Below are positions 62,973-64,000 of a stretch of DNA of 64,000 nucleotides, piece by piece; within the stretch, counting starts at the first letter, position 1; each line of letters opens with the position of its first letter. Source of the DNA: Larimichthys crocea (taxonomy: Eukaryota > Chordata > Actinopteri > Sciaenidae); contig NC_040018.1 in assembly GCF_000972845.2 (NCBI RefSeq), positions 12,993,157-13,057,156 on the forward strand, given 5' to 3'. Made by a program: the position numbers and the translations under genes. The notes under the pieces are model-generated. The model did not search any database and was not told the DNA's origin. It saw nothing but the letters and a program-made list of their open reading frames with translations.

Positions 62973-64000
62973 AAATCTGAAGCAACCACACGCAGAGGAC
63001 ATCCTGCACAAACACAGTGTAGATAACACTCCAGCACCCCCCAACTATTCTGTTGTTTGTTTTTTAAACCTCAAATTTAGTTTGAACGGATTGATTTTGC
63101 AGTCCTTTGAGAGTGAGAGTGATGAGCTAGTGCAGTGCAACGAAGATACAGAATAATGTGAGTAAAACATGATGTGAAATAAAATATCAAAAAACAGTGT
63201 TTGTTTTCTTTTGCTAATCTGTAGTTTTGCCCCTGGTTAGAAAAAGAAATATGTAGTCTTAAATCCAATTATGTAGGAGTCAGAGTTATTCATAATAAAA
63301 TGTTTCTTGTTTTACCTTTTGGTGAACGTATCCTATTTCCCCATTTAGTGTGACAGATAATAGTTGTTCTTCTTCAGCTAAAAAAAAAAGAAAATAAGAT
63401 GCAACTGTGAGAAATTTGTGGGAAGGTCATATGTTAACTCTCTTAACTTTACATAAATTTATCATGATGCATGTGTCTTGTGTCTTCCACTGCACTGAGC
63501 TGTATGATAATTACGGAGAAACATTTTACAACAACATCATATCTTAACATCATCACTAATTAGCCACATTCCAATGTGGCAGCCGTTTCATGTGTAAATC
63601 AGATAATTCCTCATTCCTCAAGGATGGCATTTATGAGGAATGGTTTAATTAACATCCGAGTGATTCAAAGTTACTTCAGGAGATTGGTTATCAGTACATG
63701 GGTGTGGAGACCCACCATGAGTAAATTCTGCAGAAACAGCACAAAGGTCAAGAATTTGCCAGCATTCATGTGGAACATCTTGTAAAAAGAGTTCCCGCTG
63801 TGTTGGGAGGAAAATATAGTACCACCGAGTGAAGAAGGTGTTCTTCATATCATGTGCACGGAGTCACATCTTCAGCATTAAAATGAAGTCTCTTCAATTC
63901 TTGGACACCAGGAGCTCCGAGCACAGAGGAATGAAAGGCTTTACGTTATCAGCACACCAAAGTTCTTTTTCCCTGCATGAACGAGAGGATCTACTGAGGC

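Larger units (their letters stand above)
37321..64000. other. Intergenic region upstream of galnt18, no gene recognised
   Basis: 26.7 kb with only short, low-complexity or repeat-derived ORFs on either strand and no splice-bounded exon that I recognise. Repeats listed separately occupy parts of 39310-39605, 41410-41706, 48085-48362, 49215-49400, 51279-51453, 52125-52164, 55911-56187, 58384-59290, 61065-61302 and 62843-62972. The rest is AT-rich single-copy-looking DNA. A distant 5' untranslated exon of galnt18 or the end of a neighbouring gene cannot be excluded without transcripts. Confidence 0.75.

Noticed and set aside
1..64000. CRISPR arrays, tRNA or rRNA genes, known microRNAs
   Set aside because: No spaced direct repeats of CRISPR form, no cloverleaf or rRNA sequence, and no mature microRNA that I recognise. 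The regular spacings found are microsatellites or the 23-bp and 280-bp repeats listed.

Overview
The window is vertebrate nuclear DNA, almost certainly from a percomorph (spiny-rayed) teleost. It is AT-rich and intron-dominated, with GT-AG splice sites, many microsatellites, and remnants of several short repeat families that I recognise from fish genomes. There is no bacterial-style gene density, operon or long ORF. The only protein-coding gene I can support is the 5' part of galnt18 (polypeptide N-acetylgalactosaminyltransferase 18), on the minus strand.

Layout along the + strand: 1-2680 is the start of galnt18 intron 3, and the gene continues off the left edge. Coding exon 3 is 2681-2844, intron 2 is 2845-5755, exon 2 is 5756-5951, and intron 1 (about 30.7 kb) is 5952-36671. 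Coding exon 1, with the start codon at 36907-36909, is 36672-36909. A GC/CpG-richer, TATA-less promoter-like zone with a CCAAT box and a GC box lies just upstream (about 36910-37320). From there to 64000 I see only intergenic DNA. The three exons join in frame with phases 1 and 2 and encode about 199 residues: a short cytosolic tail, a signal-anchor membrane helix, a stem with a short predicted coiled coil, and the beginning of the GT-A catalytic domain.

Introns and intergenic DNA hold the rest of the structure. There is a nested transposon block (4436-5335) with a visible 7-bp target duplication, and three members of one short terminal-inverted-repeat family (4653, 8001, 62843). A long-armed foldback element (34977-35356) has a half copy at 29094. 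A small double-hairpin element with internal 23-bp repeats lies at 51279-51453, and a degenerate AT-rich tandem array of about 280-bp units at 58384-59290. There is also a 25-base G run (34701-34725) and several (TG)n and (TA)n tracts.

I found no undescribed multi-gene system. The most notable local observations are two overlapping upstream ORFs that start 8 and 16 nt before the galnt18 start codon, a tandem splice donor (GTAGTAAG) at the end of exon 3, the double-hairpin element, and the 280-bp array. Exon calls rest on remembered family sequence plus splice logic. Repeat family assignments are from memory of fish repeats and were not searched.
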